Shown here one piece after another: positions 6,658-13,972 of a stretch of 27,328 bases of DNA. This DNA is from Bacteroidales bacterium (lineage in GTDB: Bacteria; Bacteroidota; Bacteroidia; Bacteroidales; UBA7960). The stretch lies in assembly GCA_007128045.1 (NCBI GenBank), contig SKYG01000279.1, forward strand, positions 1 to 27,328, written 5' to 3'. How positions within the stretch are numbered: the stretch's first letter is position 1; each line of letters begins with the position of its first letter. The position numbers were made by a program, and so were the translations under genes. Under the pieces are notes generated by a model, which saw only the letters and a list, made by a program, of their open reading frames with translations, did no database searches and was not told the DNA's origin.

Positions 6658-7395
6658 TTGGATAATTATATTTTTGGTATTCGGCCGTTGATGGAGGCCA
6701 TCAGCAGTGGCAATCTTCCTGACAGGGTGCTGTTACAGAGGGGACTTCAAGGGGATAACTTCACCTTACTGTTTCAAAAGATCAGGCATCACAAGATCCC
6801 TTTTCAAATGGTTCCTGTTGAGAAGTTGAACCGCGTTACGCGAAAAAACCATCAGGGGGTGATAGCTTTCATATCGCTTATTGAATACCAGCCACTGCAC
6901 GCCATCCTGCAATCAGTGTTTGAAAAAGGAGAAACACCATTAATCATATTATTGGATGGGATCACCGACGTAAGGAACATGGGAGCATTGGTAAGAACGG
7001 CAGAATGTGCCGGAGCCCACGCAGTCATCATTCCGGAGAAAGGAGTAGCACCTATTAACGCTGATGCCATCAAGGCATCTGCAGGTGCCCTTTCACGACT
7101 TCCTGTATGTAGAGAGCCATATATTCCCGCAACGATCACCTTTTTGAAGGAATGTGGGCTGGCCGTGCTTGCCCTGGATGAGAAAGGCAATAACACCCTC
7201 TACGAAACAGACATGAACAGACCTTTGGCTTTGGTGATGGGCTCTGAAGACAAAGGCATTTCTACAGCTTCGCTGAAACTGTCAGATCAGGTAATATCGA
7301 TACCGATGAAAGGGAGCATTGGATCATTGAACGTCTCTGTAGCAGCAGGCATTGCATTGTTTGAAGCAGTAAGGCAACGTAGAGACATACCGTGA
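6658..7395 (+). CDS. rlmB: RlmB/TrmH-type 23S rRNA (guanosine-2'-O)-methyltransferase, TTG start
   Basis: SPOUT-class methyltransferase of 245 residues. By family, RlmB methylates the ribose of G2251 in the 23S rRNA P-loop using S-adenosylmethionine. The L30e-like N-terminal domain begins YIFGIRPLMEAI. The SPOUT motifs are intact: DVRNMGALVRTAECAG (104-119), GSEDKGIS (195-202) and IPMKGSIGSLNVSVA (215-229), which forms the knot. INADAIKASAGALSRLPV is typical of RlmB. The start must be TTG at 6658: an in-frame stop lies at 6652-6654 and the next ATG (6691) would remove the conserved N-terminal motif. It lies 75 nt after ung. Confidence 0.9.
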   Translation: MDNYIFGIRPLMEAISSGNLPDRVLLQRGLQGDNFTLLFQKIRHHKIPFQMVPVEKLNRVTRKNHQGVIAFISLIEYQPLHAILQSVFEKGETPLIILLDGITDVRNMGALVRTAECAGAHAVIIPEKGVAPINADAIKASAGALSRLPVCREPYIPATITFLKECGLAVLALDEKGNNTLYETDMNRPLALVMGSEDKGISTASLKLSDQVISIPMKGSIGSLNVSVAAGIALFEAVRQRRDIP

Positions 7396-7467
7396 CGATT
7401 ACTTTCTGACAAAGAACAAGTAAATCATCATCTCGCAAAGGATGATACTGAAAACAAAGTACATACT

Positions 7468-8190
7468 ATGAAGACCGGCATATTTATACCATGTTTTATC
7501 GACCAGTTATATCCTGCAACCGGGCATAGCATGGTTAAAGTACTTCGAAAAGCCGGAATAGAGCCTACGTACAACCCATCACAAACCTGTTGCGGTCAGA
7601 TAGCTTTCAACAACGGGTACTGGGATGAAGCTAAATGTCTGGGTGAAAAGTTTATCAAAGATTTTCTGGAGTATGATTATGTAGTGGGTCCCTCAGCATC
7701 ATGTATCGGGATGGTTAAAAACTATTATCCGAAGATGTTTTATAACTCTGCCTGGCACAACGAAAACAATTACCTCTCAAAAAAAACATATGAGTTAACA
7801 GATTTTCTTGTCAACCTGCTTAAAAAGCCAGATCTTGGCGCTCAATTTGAAGCGAGGGTAACCTTTCATGATTCATGTACAGCCCTGAGGGAGTATGGGT
7901 TAAAAGATGAACCAAGAATATTGTTAAGCTATGTAAAAGGACTTGATCTGATCGAGATGAATGAGAGTGATGTATGTTGTGGGTTTGGGGGTACTTTCTC
8001 CTTAAAGCACGAACCTATTTCAACCGCTATGGCAGAACAAAAAGTGCAAAATGCACTTTATACTGATGCTGAATATATTGTATCAACTGAGGCATCATGC
8101 CTGATGCACCTGGATGCATATATCAAAAAGCACAGATTGCCCATTAAAACATTACATATAGTAGACTTGCTGGCCATAGGGCTGGCGTGA
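7468..8190 (+). CDS. LutA/LldE-like (Fe-S)-binding CCG-domain protein
   Basis: Protein of 240 residues with two cysteine-rich CCG domains. The first has Cys9, CCGQ (41-44) and Cys79; the second has Cys137, CCGFGG (170-175) and Cys211. This is the pattern of LutA/LldE and of the GlpC/HdrB-type subunits that bind iron-sulfur clusters in flavin-linked oxidoreductases. In lactate-utilisation systems LutA works with LutB and LutC to oxidise L-lactate. Neither partner is here: the neighbours are rlmB upstream and a porin downstream. Partners could be encoded elsewhere, or this could serve another oxidoreductase. The ATG at 7468 gives normal family length. Confidence 0.85.
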   Translation: MKTGIFIPCFIDQLYPATGHSMVKVLRKAGIEPTYNPSQTCCGQIAFNNGYWDEAKCLGEKFIKDFLEYDYVVGPSASCIGMVKNYYPKMFYNSAWHNENNYLSKKTYELTDFLVNLLKKPDLGAQFEARVTFHDSCTALREYGLKDEPRILLSYVKGLDLIEMNESDVCCGFGGTFSLKHEPISTAMAEQKVQNALYTDAEYIVSTEASCLMHLDAYIKKHRLPIKTLHIVDLLAIGLA

Positions 8191-8257
8191 ATGTTACTTT
8201 GAATTATTGACCTTTCACACACCAATCATTATAATTATCAAACACTTACTGTTACTC

Positions 8258-9472
8258 ATGATACGAAACACCAGTGTTTATCTGCTTTTTAAGATAATTA
8301 TTCTGCTCTTCGTGGTTTCTGTCTGCCACAAAGCCTATTCCCAAACCGAAGTTGATGAGCGTGCTGTTATCAGCTTTGACAAAGGGTTGGGCTTTTTCGC
8401 TCCGGATTCAACCTTTGGCATGAACCTACGTTTCAGGATGCAAAACCGTATAGGGATTAGTACAATCTCCGGAAACAACCTGAGCCTGTCTGAGTTTGAA
8501 GCGAATGTGCGCAGACTTCGTCTCCGTTTCGATGGTTTTCTTGGAAAGTCAGGCCTCACCTATTACTTGCAGTTATCGTTCTCGCGGGGAGACCAGGACT
8601 GGGATGCATCTGGTTTTCCGGGTATTGTCAGAGACGCCATGGTATTTTACAATTTTTCGGATAATTTCTACATGGGCATGGGTCAGGGTAAGCTACCAGG
8701 CAACAGGCAGCGGGTGATCTCCAGCGGTCAACAGCAGTTTGCAGATCGCTCATTGGTAAATGCCTTATTTAATATTGACAGGGATTTTGGATTGATGGCG
8801 TATTACTCCAATCATTTGGGTGGGATGCATTACAACCTTAAAGGCGCCATAAGTACCGGTGAAGGGAGAAACATCCCAAAGACAGATGACGGACTCGCAT
8901 ATACTGCGCGTATAGAATTGTTGCCATTGGGGCAATTTTTGAGTGATGGAGACTTCTCAGAAGGCGACCTGGAACGACATGTCAGTCCAAAACTCTCTAT
9001 GGCAGCAGCCTATTCATTTAATGATAAGGCCGTAAGGGCCAACGGCCAGCGTGGTTCTATGCTGGCCATGCCAACAGATATCACCAGTATTTTTGTCGAC
9101 ATGATTGCTAAATACCAGGGCTGGGCATGGCAGTCCGAATACGCATTCCGGTCTGCATCGGTACAACCAGAAGAAGCCAACATGGTTACAGGCCATGCTT
9201 ATACCTATACCGGCTATGGTTATAATACCCAGCTGAGTTATGTTCTCCCAAACCATATTGAATTGGCAGGGAGGTATACCCATGCAGCGCCGCATAAGGA
9301 AATAAGAACCCTGGAAGCAATAACCACTATATACACAATTGGAGCCACAAAATACATGGGAAATCACCGCAACAAATTACAGATAAACTTGTCATACCAG
9401 CAAAATGAAAAACCAAATAAGCTAAATACCGATTTCTGGAATATCATGATGCAGGTAGAGATCGGAATTTAA
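8258..9472 (+). CDS. Outer-membrane porin, OprO/OprP (phosphate-selective) family
   Basis: About 404 residues. The start at 8258 (MIRNTSVYLLFKIIILLFVV) gives a signal peptide with cleavage probably after AYS near residue 28; an upstream in-frame ATG at 8207 would put extra residues before it. The mature part has the alternating, aromatic-rich beta-strand pattern of a barrel, with RRLRLRFDGFLGKSGLTYYL and QLSFSRGDQD, YMGMGQGKLPGNRQRVISSG and DRSLVNALFNIDRDFGLMAY. These match the OprO/OprP porin family. True phosphate selectivity depends on loop residues I cannot check. It ends close to an aromatic-poor EIGI terminus. It begins 67 nt after the Fe-S protein and could be co-transcribed. Confidence 0.8.
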   Translation: MIRNTSVYLLFKIIILLFVVSVCHKAYSQTEVDERAVISFDKGLGFFAPDSTFGMNLRFRMQNRIGISTISGNNLSLSEFEANVRRLRLRFDGFLGKSGLTYYLQLSFSRGDQDWDASGFPGIVRDAMVFYNFSDNFYMGMGQGKLPGNRQRVISSGQQQFADRSLVNALFNIDRDFGLMAYYSNHLGGMHYNLKGAISTGEGRNIPKTDDGLAYTARIELLPLGQFLSDGDFSEGDLERHVSPKLSMAAAYSFNDKAVRANGQRGSMLAMPTDITSIFVDMIAKYQGWAWQSEYAFRSASVQPEEANMVTGHAYTYTGYGYNTQLSYVLPNHIELAGRYTHAAPHKEIRTLEAITTIYTIGATKYMGNHRNKLQINLSYQQNEKPNKLNTDFWNIMMQVEIGI

Positions 9473-9590
9473 ACACCAACAATCACCTTGTTAGCGGTTT
9501 TACTGCGATACTTTTATATATCTCATGTTATACGTATCTTGCAAATGGGTATAGTCTGGAATCCTTAATCTTTAAAACAATCTCTGTACA

Positions 9591-10430
9591 ATGACAATAG
9601 GTATTGACATAGGTGGCAGCACTACCAAGATTGTGGGTGTAACCGGTCACCGGCTCATCGAGCCATTAACAGTTGAGGCTAACGACCCAATAGCATCAGC
9701 CTCAGGCGCCCTGGGCAAATTCCTCAGCGTGAACGGGCTTAATCTGAACGAGATTGATCAGGTAATCATTACCGGGGTAGGATCTTCTTTTTTAGGTGAT
9801 CAGCTACTTGGCTTGTCATTGAAAAAGATTGAAGAGTTCAAAGCGCTGGGATACGGAGGCTTATATCTCTCGAAGCTCACCAGCGCCATTATTGTAAGTA
9901 TGGGTACCGGTACCGCTTTTGTTAAAGCCCACGGACAGTGTATTCAGCACCTTGGAGGTACAGGAGTTGGAGGAGGTACCATATTGGGGTTATCAAAGGC
10001 AATGGTAAATCTTTCCAACTTTGAGAATATCATTGAAGTGGCCTCAGAGGGAAAACTTGAACATGTTGATCTGAGCATTGGAGACATATCCCATACAGAA
10101 ATTGGCAACATGCCCAGCACGCTTACCGCTTCCAATTTTGGAAAGATGAATGACCAGGTAAACAGAAGCGATATCACCAAAGGAATATTAAATATGGTAT
10201 ATCAGGTTATTGGCATGATGGCCATATTTGCAGCAAGGAGTCAGGGCGACAAAAATATTGTCTTGTCAGGAAAGCTGGTAAACGTTCCCCAGGCCATAAG
10301 AACCTTCAAGGAACTGTCAAGGCTCTATAAGGTGAATTTTATCGTGCCCGATCATGCCCAGTATTGTACAGCCATTGGGGCTGCCATTTCAGGATCGCCA
10401 AAAGATTTTGGTGTAAAAAAAATCCAGTAA
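9591..10430 (+). CDS. coaW: Type II pantothenate kinase
   Basis: Catalyses ATP-dependent phosphorylation of pantothenate, the first step of coenzyme A synthesis, in the cytoplasm. The protein has 279 residues. It opens with the ASKHA phosphate-1 motif IGIDIGGSTTK (residues 3-13), has the likely catalytic Glu81 in KKIEEF, GTGT at 105-108, and the signature GGTGVGGGT at 122-130. This arrangement is that of the type II (staphylococcal/eukaryotic-like) enzyme rather than type I CoaA or type III CoaX. Type III is, to my knowledge, the usual form in Bacteroidota, so the type II enzyme is noteworthy. No coaBC or coaD gene is nearby. Confidence 0.88.
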   Translation: MTIGIDIGGSTTKIVGVTGHRLIEPLTVEANDPIASASGALGKFLSVNGLNLNEIDQVIITGVGSSFLGDQLLGLSLKKIEEFKALGYGGLYLSKLTSAIIVSMGTGTAFVKAHGQCIQHLGGTGVGGGTILGLSKAMVNLSNFENIIEVASEGKLEHVDLSIGDISHTEIGNMPSTLTASNFGKMNDQVNRSDITKGILNMVYQVIGMMAIFAARSQGDKNIVLSGKLVNVPQAIRTFKELSRLYKVNFIVPDHAQYCTAIGAAISGSPKDFGVKKIQ

Positions 10431-10501
10431 GGCACAAATAGAAAAAAACACATAACTTGTAACTTTTTGAAAATAATAGTCTATGGCATTGATTTATTTG
10501 T

Positions 10502-10509
10502 TATCTTTG
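10502..10509 (+). promoter_or_regulatory. Candidate -7 box of the cold-shock gene
   Basis: TATCTTTG fits the Bacteroidota TAnnTTTG consensus exactly. No TTG lies at the expected 17-23 bp upstream, so the -33 part is weak or absent. Transcription from here would give a leader of roughly 65-70 nt before the ATG at 10584. Confidence 0.5.
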
Positions 10510-10532
10510 CAGGAATTTAATTTATCAAAATC

Positions 10533-10561
10533 GGTCGTTGATGTTATAAAACTTCACGACC
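10533..10561 (+). promoter_or_regulatory. Hairpin in the 5' leader of the cold-shock gene
   Basis: GGTCGT (10533-10538) pairs perfectly with ACGACC (10556-10561). Inside, GA (10540-10541) pairs with TC (10554-10555) and GTT (10543-10545) with AAC (10550-10552), around loop ATAA. Only one bulged T and one T-T mismatch interrupt 11 pairs. It ends 22 nt before the start codon. Cold-shock mRNAs in other bacteria use structured leaders for temperature control, so a regulatory role is plausible but not shown. Confidence 0.5.
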
Positions 10562-10583
10562 AACTAACACCAACATTATTATT

Positions 10584-10775
10584 ATGAAAACCGGAACAGT
10601 AAAATTCTTTAACGAGCTTAAAGGGTTTGGATTTATCAAAGATGACGAATCAGAAAATGAATACTTCGTACATGCCACTGGCCTTATTGACCAGGTTCGC
10701 GAAGGTGACGAGGTAAGCTTCGAACTGCAGGAAGGCAGAAGAGGTTTAAATGCGGCTAATGTAAAACTTGCGTAA
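10584..10775 (+). CDS. Cold-shock protein (CspA family)
   Basis: Single cold-shock domain protein of 63 residues, an RNA/ssDNA-binding beta-barrel that melts mRNA secondary structure. The RNP1 motif is KGFGFI (residues 14-19), and RNP2 is YFVHAT (27-32, family VFVHFS). It opens with GTVKFFNELKG and ends with AANVKLA, giving a complete domain with no extension. Upstream are a TAnnTTTG box (10502-10509) and a leader hairpin (10533-10561); downstream is a strong terminator (10799-10834). It therefore appears to be a free-standing one-gene transcript. Confidence 0.96.
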   Translation: MKTGTVKFFNELKGFGFIKDDESENEYFVHATGLIDQVREGDEVSFELQEGRRGLNAANVKLA

Positions 10776-10798
10776 TACAGATTCCCACAATCATCTTT

Positions 10799-10834
10799 AA
10801 AAAACCCTCCCGGTACCAACCGGGAGGGTTTTTT
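10799..10834. terminator. Bidirectional terminator between cold-shock and beta-barrel genes
   Basis: CCCTCCCGGT (10805-10814) pairs perfectly with ACCGGGAGGG (10819-10828) around loop ACCA. Six A precede the stem (10799-10804) and six T follow (10829-10834), so the hairpin can terminate the + strand cold-shock gene and the - strand beta-barrel gene, whose stop is at 10838. Confidence 0.93.
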
Positions 10835-10837
10835 ATT

Positions 10838-13765
10838 TCATGCCTTAACTCTAAAATGCCGGAGATTGTATGTAATGGAAAGCATAAAGAACCTTCCCAG
10901 GGTGTTTGTTCTTAAATCCTCTACATAAGTACCAGTCACATTCCGAGTAATGTTGTCATTTTGATTCATCAGGTCAAATACACTTATGGTAATCTCTCCA
11001 AGATTGTTTTTAAATAACTTACGGCCGATGTTGGCATTCCACAGGTAATAATTCTGATTAAAATCTCTGCTCAGACCATTATAAGAGAGGTGGTTAAAAT
11101 CATTACGGATCACCCACTTTGTCGCCAGAATCAAACTAAAGCGCAGTCCGACGATCTGGTAGAGATAGTTGTTATTCAATCGGGGCTGCAATGAATTATC
11201 CACAATGGTATAGTTGGCGTTGTAGGAAGCAGAAAAATCGACATTCTGACTAATATTGCTCGAAATTGACAGTCCGCCTGACGTGGTGTAATTATTGGTT
11301 AAACTGGTTTGATTGTTTATCAGACTGGGGATTCTTCTAAAAGACGTTCCCCCATTAACATTTAAATTGCTTTTTATGAAACGAAATGGGAAACCATAGG
11401 CAAAGTTCATTCTTAGGGTTGCAAAGCCATCCAGATTTACCGGCATGGCAAGTTGTGATCCTTGTTTAAGCTTAATACCATTAGGCAATATGGTGTCTCG
11501 GCGTGCAATCAGGGTTGAATTTCCAATATAATCATTGGTAAAGCTTCCCATGACAAACACAAAGAAATTGGTAAGTTTCTCATTGTTAGAAGTCGTATAT
11601 CTGGAGGTAAAAAAGTGGCTATAAGAATGATCCAGATTTGGATTTCCTGTTCTTAGCAGCATTGGATTTGAGTTATTGACAACATCCTGTAACTGATTAA
11701 CAGAGGGTGGGCTTGTGCTTGCGCGATAATTTACCCGCAGGGATTTTCCTCGTCGCATATTATAAGTCAGCGTAGCGCCTGGCAACATGTTTTTAAATGT
11801 GCGCTCCAGTTCATACGTATAGGGAAATTCCCTGTCAGCTGTGAGTGAGGCATGTTGATAACCCAGATCGAAGGTGATATTGAACTCTCCTACGCGCAGC
11901 CGATAACCCAGCGAACCTCTCTGTGTCAGGTAGTCACTGCTCATCCTGTTAGATAGTTCCAGTTCAAAGATATCGTACCCCTGCCCTATCTCATCCCAAC
12001 TATTGGTAATACGATCGGTCATACTTTTTGCATTTGAGATATTATAACTCAGCTGTAACATTGATCTTTCACCAATCGGTTCTGTATAATTCAAATTGGT
12101 CGACAAGGTATTATTCTCTGTATTTGAATCTGACCGTTGATTAAGGTAATCATTGACAGCATATTCATCTGCCTCTTCGGGTGTATCGGTTGAAAAATAA
12201 GCATTTATGGCATCAAGATAATACAGGTTGATATTGTTATTAAAGTTGGTGCTTATATTGGTAGAGATGGTTCGTCCAGCCTTATTAAAACGGTAACGAT
12301 ACACCATTGACCCTGAATAGTTATAGCCATTTACATCGGAGTCGAAGTCTGTTTGAGACAAGCTTAACAGGCGATCGTGCGACAATTTATTGCTTGCTTC
12401 AAGATAACTATCTGACGCGTTATTTCTTACAGTGGCTCTGGGACTAAACACCAGGGTACTTTTTTCACTGATATCGTAGGTAACACGCATATTGATCCGA
12501 TGATTGCCATTATTGGTAGTCGACATGCTATTTTCAAGATAATACTGGCTTGCTGCGGTATCCAACAGGTACTGACGCTCAGTAATCTGATCCGTTTTAT
12601 TGTTTGCCAGGTACAAAAAATAGCTACCTGTAAACCGGAACTTATCTTCTCTGTCGCCATTCGAAAAGTTTACCCCTAGCGAATGGGTGGTATTGTCGCC
12701 ATCGTTAGTTGCCATTCTGAAATCATTCAGGCTCATACCTGTGTCTGGTGCTCCACCGCCGGTGCTACCGCCTCCTCTTCCACCTGCCATACTACTACCA
12801 CGCCCCCCCCTGACAGCGCCTCCTATTACACTGCTGATATCATCGCGGGAGAAGTTTTGCTCATTCACGTTGTTGGTCATCCCAAGTACAGAGACACGCG
12901 TATTTTCTTTGAATATGTTGGTTGTTATTCCCGCCTGATAGCGATTATCGGCGCCATAACCTGAATATAGCCTTCCAAACTGACCCCTGCGTGAGTCAAG
13001 CCTGGTAACAATATTGATTGTTTTGTTCCGTTGACCATCGTCAAAACCTGTCAGTTCTGATTGGTCACTCATACGGTCATATATTTCTATCCGCTCAATA
13101 ACTTCAGCAGGAAGGTTTCTAAGGGCTATTGAGGGATCGTCACCAAAAAATTCCCTTCCATCAACATACAACCTTCTGACGTTTTCACCCTGGGCAGTCA
13201 CCCTACCCTGGTCTACGAGAACACCGGGCAGGCGACGTATCAGGTCTTCCGCGCTGGCATCAGGGTTCAGCTTAAAAGCGCGTGCATCATAATCCAGTGT
13301 ATCTCCCCGCACCCTCATCTGCGGACGTTCACCGGCAATCTCCACTTCATCAAGCAACGTTCCCCTCACCAACTTAATGGTATCCATATCATTTACAGAA
13401 GAAAAAGCAACAAAAGGTTCGTCAGAAATATACGACTCGTATCCGACAAAACTTACTGAAGAATAATACCTTCCACGGTTAATGATCAGTGAAAACCTGC
13501 CTTCTGCATCTGTAGTTACATGATACACACGGGTCGTATCCATCGCGTGCTTAAGCAACACATGGGCTCCTGGCAAAGCAATATTTTCAGACTCGTCAAC
13601 AACAAAACCAGATATGACAACGTCTATGACCAGTCCACCTTGTCCACCTAAGCGGCCACCCGGCACGTTACCCTGGCGAACACCCCTTTGGCCAGGTTGT
13701 GCAAATAAAATCTGAGAACATAGGATGCAAATAATAACCAGATAAGGCCTCATAAAACAATTCAT
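10838..13765 (-). CDS. TonB-receptor-like outer-membrane beta-barrel protein
   Basis: Large outer-membrane protein of 975 residues. A signal peptide (MNCFMRPYLVIICILCSQIL, cleavage near residue 22) is followed by a short Gly/Gln/Arg-rich linker, a carboxypeptidase-regulatory-like domain (about 48-135, with GFVVDESENIALPGAHVLL and SFVGYESY), and a plug-like segment (about 155-255) including LIRRLPGVLVDQGRVTAQGE and RRLYVDGREFFGDDPSIALR. The remaining 700 residues have the aromatic and Asn-rich strand pattern of a beta-barrel and end in the aromatic strand FFMLSITYNLRHFRVKA. The layout matches Bacteroidota TonB-dependent-receptor-like barrels of the OMP_b-brl_3 type. I see no clear TonB box. 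A Gly-rich stretch (315-340) lies in the early barrel. No SusD-like partner is adjacent, so the ligand is unknown. Confidence 0.85.
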   Translation of the reverse strand: MNCFMRPYLVIICILCSQILFAQPGQRGVRQGNVPGGRLGGQGGLVIDVVISGFVVDESENIALPGAHVLLKHAMDTTRVYHVTTDAEGRFSLIINRGRYYSSVSFVGYESYISDEPFVAFSSVNDMDTIKLVRGTLLDEVEIAGERPQMRVRGDTLDYDARAFKLNPDASAEDLIRRLPGVLVDQGRVTAQGENVRRLYVDGREFFGDDPSIALRNLPAEVIERIEIYDRMSDQSELTGFDDGQRNKTINIVTRLDSRRGQFGRLYSGYGADNRYQAGITTNIFKENTRVSVLGMTNNVNEQNFSRDDISSVIGGAVRGGRGSSMAGGRGGGSTGGGAPDTGMSLNDFRMATNDGDNTTHSLGVNFSNGDREDKFRFTGSYFLYLANNKTDQITERQYLLDTAASQYYLENSMSTTNNGNHRINMRVTYDISEKSTLVFSPRATVRNNASDSYLEASNKLSHDRLLSLSQTDFDSDVNGYNYSGSMVYRYRFNKAGRTISTNISTNFNNNINLYYLDAINAYFSTDTPEEADEYAVNDYLNQRSDSNTENNTLSTNLNYTEPIGERSMLQLSYNISNAKSMTDRITNSWDEIGQGYDIFELELSNRMSSDYLTQRGSLGYRLRVGEFNITFDLGYQHASLTADREFPYTYELERTFKNMLPGATLTYNMRRGKSLRVNYRASTSPPSVNQLQDVVNNSNPMLLRTGNPNLDHSYSHFFTSRYTTSNNEKLTNFFVFVMGSFTNDYIGNSTLIARRDTILPNGIKLKQGSQLAMPVNLDGFATLRMNFAYGFPFRFIKSNLNVNGGTSFRRIPSLINNQTSLTNNYTTSGGLSISSNISQNVDFSASYNANYTIVDNSLQPRLNNNYLYQIVGLRFSLILATKWVIRNDFNHLSYNGLSRDFNQNYYLWNANIGRKLFKNNLGEITISVFDLMNQNDNITRNVTGTYVEDLRTNTLGRFFMLSITYNLRHFRVKA

Positions 13766-13828
13766 TATTTTGGTAATCTATGGTTAGACTATAATAGCCA
13801 TAGAACGTTTAATCATACCCTTGAAAAA

Positions 13829-13860
13829 TGTTGAAGTGTTGAAGTGTTGAATTGTTTAAA
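13829..13860 (+). repeat. Degenerate 8-bp tandem array
   Basis: Four consecutive octamers: TGTTGAAG, TGTTGAAG, TGTTGAAT, TGTTTAAA. It lies 5 bp upstream of palindrome C, in the gap between two - strand genes. The unit is a rotation of the GAACTGTT-type octamer at 1796-1827 with two substitutions, suggesting a related family. Confidence 0.8.
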
Positions 13861-13865
13861 AAACA

Positions 13866-13889
13866 GTAGGGACAGGGCTTGACCTGTCC
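13866..13889 (+). repeat. REP-like palindrome C
   Basis: Head GTAG (13866-13869), perfect stem GGACAGG (13870-13876) with CCTGTCC (13883-13889), loop GCTTGA. On the - strand the hairpin is followed after 6 nt by six T (13858-13863), so it might also serve as a weak terminator for the peptidase gene. A GTCGAAGGTCAA motif follows at 13904-13915, matching the heptamer array at 19336. Confidence 0.85.
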
Positions 13890-13926
13890 GAAGAATCTGA
13901 AAAGTCGAAGGTCAATATATGCATCT

Positions 13927-13964
13927 GTAGGGCACTATTGAATGCGCCCTATTGAATACGCCCT
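13927..13964 (+). repeat. GTAG-headed repeat with duplicated CTATTGAAT-CGCCCT unit (D)
   Basis: Head GTAG (13927-13930). AGGGC (13929-13933) can pair with GCCCT (13946-13950). CTATTGAATGCGCCCT (13935-13950) is then repeated as CTATTGAATACGCCCT (13949-13964), 15 of 16 bases identical. It has the GTAG head but a different core from palindromes A-C and E-G. Confidence 0.65.
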
Positions 13965-13972
13965 GAACTGTT

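Noticed and set aside
9473..9500. Possible terminator after the porin gene (ACAATCACCTTGT)
   Set aside because: The stem is only about five pairs with no following T tract.
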